A stretch of DNA of 49,936 bases from a virus, in IMG/VR virus record IMGVR_UViG_3300046804_001058, positions 64,001-113,936 of that record, one strand, 5' to 3'. A program made the translations under genes and the position numbers. Numbering within the stretch: the stretch's first letter is position 1; every line of letters begins with the position of its first letter. A model generated the notes under the pieces. It did not search any database, had not been told where the DNA came from, and was given only the letters and a program-made list of their open reading frames with translations. Of this stretch, positions 48,099 through 49,936 are shown in pieces.

Positions 48099-48338
48099 TT
48101 ATTTATTTAAATGTGCGTCTTCTAATCCATCATTATATCCTTTGACATAATAATGTGTTTCAACTCTGCAGATATGACTATCAACTAGCAAATAGCCAGT
48201 CATATATCCTATTGCAGATAATATACATATCAATGCTAGATTACTAGCACTAAATGGAACAATCATTGGAAATAGTATATCCAACGATGTTGTTATGACA
48301 ATCATAAAGATGCCAAGTAGTAATTCAAATTTTTTCAT
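48099..48338 (-). CDS. Two-helix membrane protein
   Basis: 79 residues. Helices at about 5-23 (LLLGIFMIVITTSLDILFPM) and 33-52 are followed by a polar end with HYYVKGYNDGLEDAHLNK. It may be a small superinfection or membrane-modifying protein; no family was identified. It is 5 bases from the DUF6717-like gene. Confidence 0.55.
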   Translation of the reverse strand: MKKFELLLGIFMIVITTSLDILFPMIVPFSASNLALICILSAIGYMTGYLLVDSHICRVETHYYVKGYNDGLEDAHLNK

Positions 48339-48386
48339 AAACGATGTGTGTTAATAGATTAATAATCAATGTGTTGTGTAAAAAGA

Positions 48387-48406
48387 TATGGTTTGGCCTC
48401 ACCATA
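48387..48406 (-). terminator. Weak terminator candidate
   Basis: On the minus strand TATGGT, loop GAGGCCAA and ACCATA followed by TCTTTTT give a 6-bp stem with T-run. It lies in a 160-base gap without genes, after the 48501-48662 gene. Confidence 0.45.
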
Positions 48407-48442
48407 AAGCCTCTATTCAATGAAGTAGAACAGATAAACTCC

Positions 48443-48519
48443 TGTAATAATGTATATTCTTACCTTTGGTACGCTAAAGGCTAATAACTAAAAGAATATA
48501 CTAACGCTTGTAATAATGT
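48443..48519. repeat. Nested repeat element: direct repeats around inverted repeats
   Basis: TGTAATAATGT occurs at 48443-48453 and 48509-48519. Within it GTATATTCTT (48452-48461) and AAGAATATAC (48492-48501) are perfect 10-base complements, and inside that CCTTT/AAAGG (48463-48467, 48476-48480) form a small hairpin. The second direct repeat encodes the last codons of a small lipoprotein gene. It could fold as a structured RNA or be a minute mobile element with duplicated target. Confidence 0.65.
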
Positions 48520-48662
48520 GGTTTAACATGTGCTTGCTTGTACCAGAATTGTGGATCTGTTGAAGGACATGTAGTCTTAATAACTGTGCATGATGACATT
48601 AACACTATAATTAATAGTGTAGCAAAGAACCATGCTAGTAATGTAGGTAATTGCTTTTTCAT
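48501..48662 (-). CDS. Small lipoprotein
   Basis: 53 residues. A hydrophobic stretch TLLAWFFATLLIIVLMSSC gives a lipobox (LMSSC) near residue 25. The mature part is short and polar (TVIKTTCPSTDPQFWYKQAH). The ORF ends TAG at 48503-48501 in the nested repeat. It may act in superinfection exclusion or as an envelope-modifying lipoprotein, by analogy only. Confidence 0.55.
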   Translation of the reverse strand: MKKQLPTLLAWFFATLLIIVLMSSCTVIKTTCPSTDPQFWYKQAHVKPHYYKR

Positions 48663-48664
48663 AA

Positions 48665-48895
48665 TTACTTGGTTTTAAATACTTTAATGGAATCAAATTC
48701 CTCATCATGTCCCAATGCTACATATGTAATGAATGATAATACATTGTAGAAGAACGACACGACAATGAACACCTCAGAACGTACAGCTTCACTATAAGTG
48801 AAAGCAAATCCTGTAATAAGCATAAAGAATAAGACTATAACATATGGTATAGTCCATAGTGCAAAAATGTTTGCAAGGTGTTTGATTAAGTTCAT
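48665..48895 (-). CDS. Two-helix membrane protein
   Basis: 76 residues. Two hydrophobic helices at about 9-31 (ANIFALWTIPYVIVLFFMLI) and 41-62, with an acidic end (GHDEEFDSIKVFKTK). It lies just upstream of the lipoprotein gene (2 bases). No family was recognised; an inner-membrane accessory function is likely. Confidence 0.55.
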   Translation of the reverse strand: MNLIKHLANIFALWTIPYVIVLFFMLITGFAFTYSEAVRSEVFIVVSFFYNVLSFITYVALGHDEEFDSIKVFKTK

Positions 48896-48910
48896 GTGAT
48901 TGTGTATTTA

Positions 48911-48938
48911 ATGCTATATATATTTAATTGTATAGCAT
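48911..48938. promoter_or_regulatory. Inverted repeat upstream of the membrane-protein genes
   Basis: ATGCTATA (48911-48918) and TATAGCAT (48931-48938) are perfect complements with a 12-base AT spacer, 16 bases before the 48895 start. It could be an operator. A second inverted repeat, ACACTT (48997-49002) and AAGTGT (49009-49014), lies nearby. The rest of 48939-49081 has no gene. Confidence 0.4.
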
Positions 48939-49081
48939 GATTGATGAATGTATATTTTTACTGTGATAACCTATCTATGGTCACACACCTATTCTCACAC
49001 TTACATTAAAGTGTTGATTATCAGTGTGTTTTTAAAAGCCCAACCCTATATATGTATCATATGCCCACCCTATGTATAAAA

Positions 49082-49111
49082 ACAAGGAGATAGATTGCTC
49101 TATCCCCTTGT
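49082..49111 (-). terminator. Strong terminator after the 49123 gene
   Basis: On the minus strand ACAAGGGGATAGA, loop GCAA (a GNRA type) and TCTATCTCCTTGT pair over 13 positions with one G-U, followed by TTTTAT. It isolates the 49123-49563 gene from those downstream. Confidence 0.85.
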
Positions 49112-49122
49112 TAATTAACTAA

Positions 49123-49563
49123 TTACAATGCAATTAAGTCTTGATAGTTAGTTGCTTTTGTACTAACAGCAACAGTCTTCAATTCAGAAGCATTGTACTT
49201 AACAACACCTGTTCCTGGCATACTGATGTAATTGATTCCATTCTCATCTTCTAAGATGGAATAGTCTGCTAACTCAGATAATGTGATGTTCTTAGCTCTT
49301 AAGTCTCTACTAACAGACTCAGAACAACTAATGCTGATAGACTCAGGTTGTCCATTTTCAGCAATCTTGCCATTGTACACTAACACTAAGACACGATTGT
49401 AAACCATTTCGCCCTTAGCATTCAACTTAGTCTCACGCTTTAAGTTAGATGGAATCAAACCTAATGCACCTTTCTCAGTCATTAAGTCTCTTACAGTACC
49501 GTTATTAACTAATGTAGTAGCGGTTGCTTGTCTTTGGTAAGCTTGGAATTGTGGTAAAGCCAT
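49123..49563 (-). CDS. Hypothetical protein, single-gene transcript
   Basis: 146 residues. MALPQFQAYQRQATATTLVN, then KGALGLIPSNLKRETKLNAK, is followed by a beta-rich part with VYNRVLVLVYNGKI and SISCSESVSRDL. No signal peptide or known family. The terminator directly after its stop and the non-coding region before it suggest it is transcribed alone, so it may be highly expressed or differently regulated. Confidence 0.6.
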   Translation of the reverse strand: MALPQFQAYQRQATATTLVNNGTVRDLMTEKGALGLIPSNLKRETKLNAKGEMVYNRVLVLVYNGKIAENGQPESISISCSESVSRDLRAKNITLSELADYSILEDENGINYISMPGTGVVKYNASELKTVAVSTKATNYQDLIAL

Positions 49564-49809
49564 AATAATTGGTTGGTTGACCTAAACACCATAAGGTTTT
49601 TTGTTTAATTGTAATTTGATTGTATTGTCAACGATCAGGAGGGGTATCCCCAACTTCTCAATTCACAGGTGGGGTATCTGGTAGGAGTAGCCTCCTCTCC
49701 CATCAACATGGGGGGTATAGGCATTGGAAAAAAAATTTTAGAAATTGTTCCACGTGGAACCATGGCTCCAGTCACTTCCTGTTTTGGCAGCTTTTTGCTT
49801 CCTGGTTTG
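49564..49809. other. Non-coding GC-richer region with direct repeats
   Basis: This 246-base gap shows no credible gene. GGGGTAT occurs at 49641-49647, 49671-49677 and 49712-49718, spaced 30 and 41 bases apart. An A/T tract (AAAAAAAATTTTAGAAATT) at about 49729-49746 lies next to a parS-like palindrome at 49747-49760. The local base composition is richer in G and C than its neighbours. A replication origin or partition/packaging site is possible. Confidence 0.55.
49746..49761. promoter_or_regulatory. parS-like ParB-binding palindrome
   Basis: GTTCCACGTGGAAC (49747-49760) is a perfect 14-base palindrome. With flanking bases (TGTTCCACGTGGAACC) it matches the bacterial parS consensus tGTTnCACGTGnAACa at all specified positions but the last. 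Host ParB binds this sequence to guide chromosome segregation. Its presence in a phage non-coding region may recruit ParB. Confidence 0.65.
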
Positions 49810-49936
49810 TCAAGCTATGTCTTTACTATATACAGTAAATAGTAAACCTATAACTTGACTTATATGACCCATCATAGCCTTAAGTTGTTCCTTATAAGGG
49901 ATGTTATAATATGGTGCTGTACCGGAATTATAATCC
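49810..49936 (-). CDS. 3' end of a minus-strand gene, off right edge
   Basis: The last 41 codons are open from the window edge to the TGA at 49812-49810: DYNSGTAPYYNIPYKEQLKA, MMGHISQVIGLLFTVYSKDI, A. The end is a predicted helix. The 5' part is outside, so product and length are unknown. A plus-strand reading across the same region is not supported. Confidence 0.55.
   Translation of the reverse strand, partial: DYNSGTAPYYNIPYKEQLKAMMGHISQVIGLLFTVYSKDIA

Noticed and set aside
48361-48480. Possible tRNA in the gap
   Set aside because: The hairpins present do not form a cloverleaf with a 7-bp acceptor and T-arm; they fit a terminator and the nested repeat.
49620-49838. Plus-strand reading frame with GGVS repeats
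   Set aside because: The GGVS pattern comes from the GGGGTAT repeats; the frame has no plausible leader, crosses the parS-like palindrome and overlaps a supported minus-strand gene end.

Overview
The window is a stretch of a tailed-phage genome, most likely from a virus of Bacteroidota. It is AT-rich, has tightly packed and overlapping genes, and shows no ribosomal or metabolic host genes. Promoters that can be recognised follow the Bacteroidota pattern TTTG-N19..21-TAnnTTTG. Start codons are mostly preceded by A-rich leaders instead of Shine-Dalgarno sequences. Gene content (a family B DNA polymerase, DnaG-type primase, DnaB-type helicase, SF2 helicase, AAA ATPase, UDG-like protein, dUTPase, RIIA/RIIB pair, DUF932 protein) resembles the replication block of crAss-like and other large Bacteroidota phages. 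Terminase, portal and capsid genes are not in the window, so the phage cannot be placed precisely. Stop codons read normally and no tRNA gene was seen.

Layout. (1) 1-2238, minus: the 5' part of a large methyltransferase plus double glycosyltransferase gene that runs off the left edge. It diverges from the plus-strand block across a palindromic promoter region. (2) 2297-10725, plus: membrane, lysis and export genes. These include a DUF2061 membrane protein, holin-like proteins, a GH19 endolysin, a secreted cohesin/dockerin-like protein, lipoproteins, a CsgG-like protein and an exported protein that may be a beta-barrel. (3) 10831-14376, plus: probable virion or host-surface genes, including two paralogues with the same N-terminal module, a glycosyltransferase and a Dps/ferritin-like protein. 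(4) 14417-17339, plus: a run of short lysine-rich proteins carrying repeated K-x-GG motifs. A terminator at 17387-17420 separates this block from the convergent minus-strand genes.

(5) 17426-25955, minus: GroES-like cochaperonin, metalloprotease-like lipoprotein, HNH proteins, dUTPase, RecA, B12-dependent ribonucleotide reductase, MazG-like protein and a PD-(D/E)XK exonuclease. (6) 26005-42510, minus: RIIB/RIIA and the replication core. It runs from UDG-like protein, DUF932, primase, ssDNA-binding candidate, AAA ATPase and SF2 helicase to DnaB-like helicase, a radical-SAM photoproduct-lyase-like protein, thioredoxin and DNA polymerase. (7) 42513-49563, minus: small accessory genes, a GIY-YIG/XRE fusion with its own operator, a phage-encoded tmRNA, a ParB-domain protein and several small membrane proteins. 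(8) 49564-49936: a GC-richer non-coding stretch with a parS-like palindrome and GGGGTAT repeats, then the 3' end of another minus-strand gene.

The minus-strand genes appear to supply nucleotides (RNR, dUTPase, MazG), copy and recombine DNA, and adjust host physiology (RII proteins, tmRNA, GroES). The plus-strand genes appear to build or decorate the virion and to export proteins and lyse the cell. The most unusual points are the parS-like site, the exported CsgG/cohesin module, the GIY-YIG/XRE autoregulator, the UDG-like protein without its catalytic Asp, the tmRNA, and the K-x-GG protein array.
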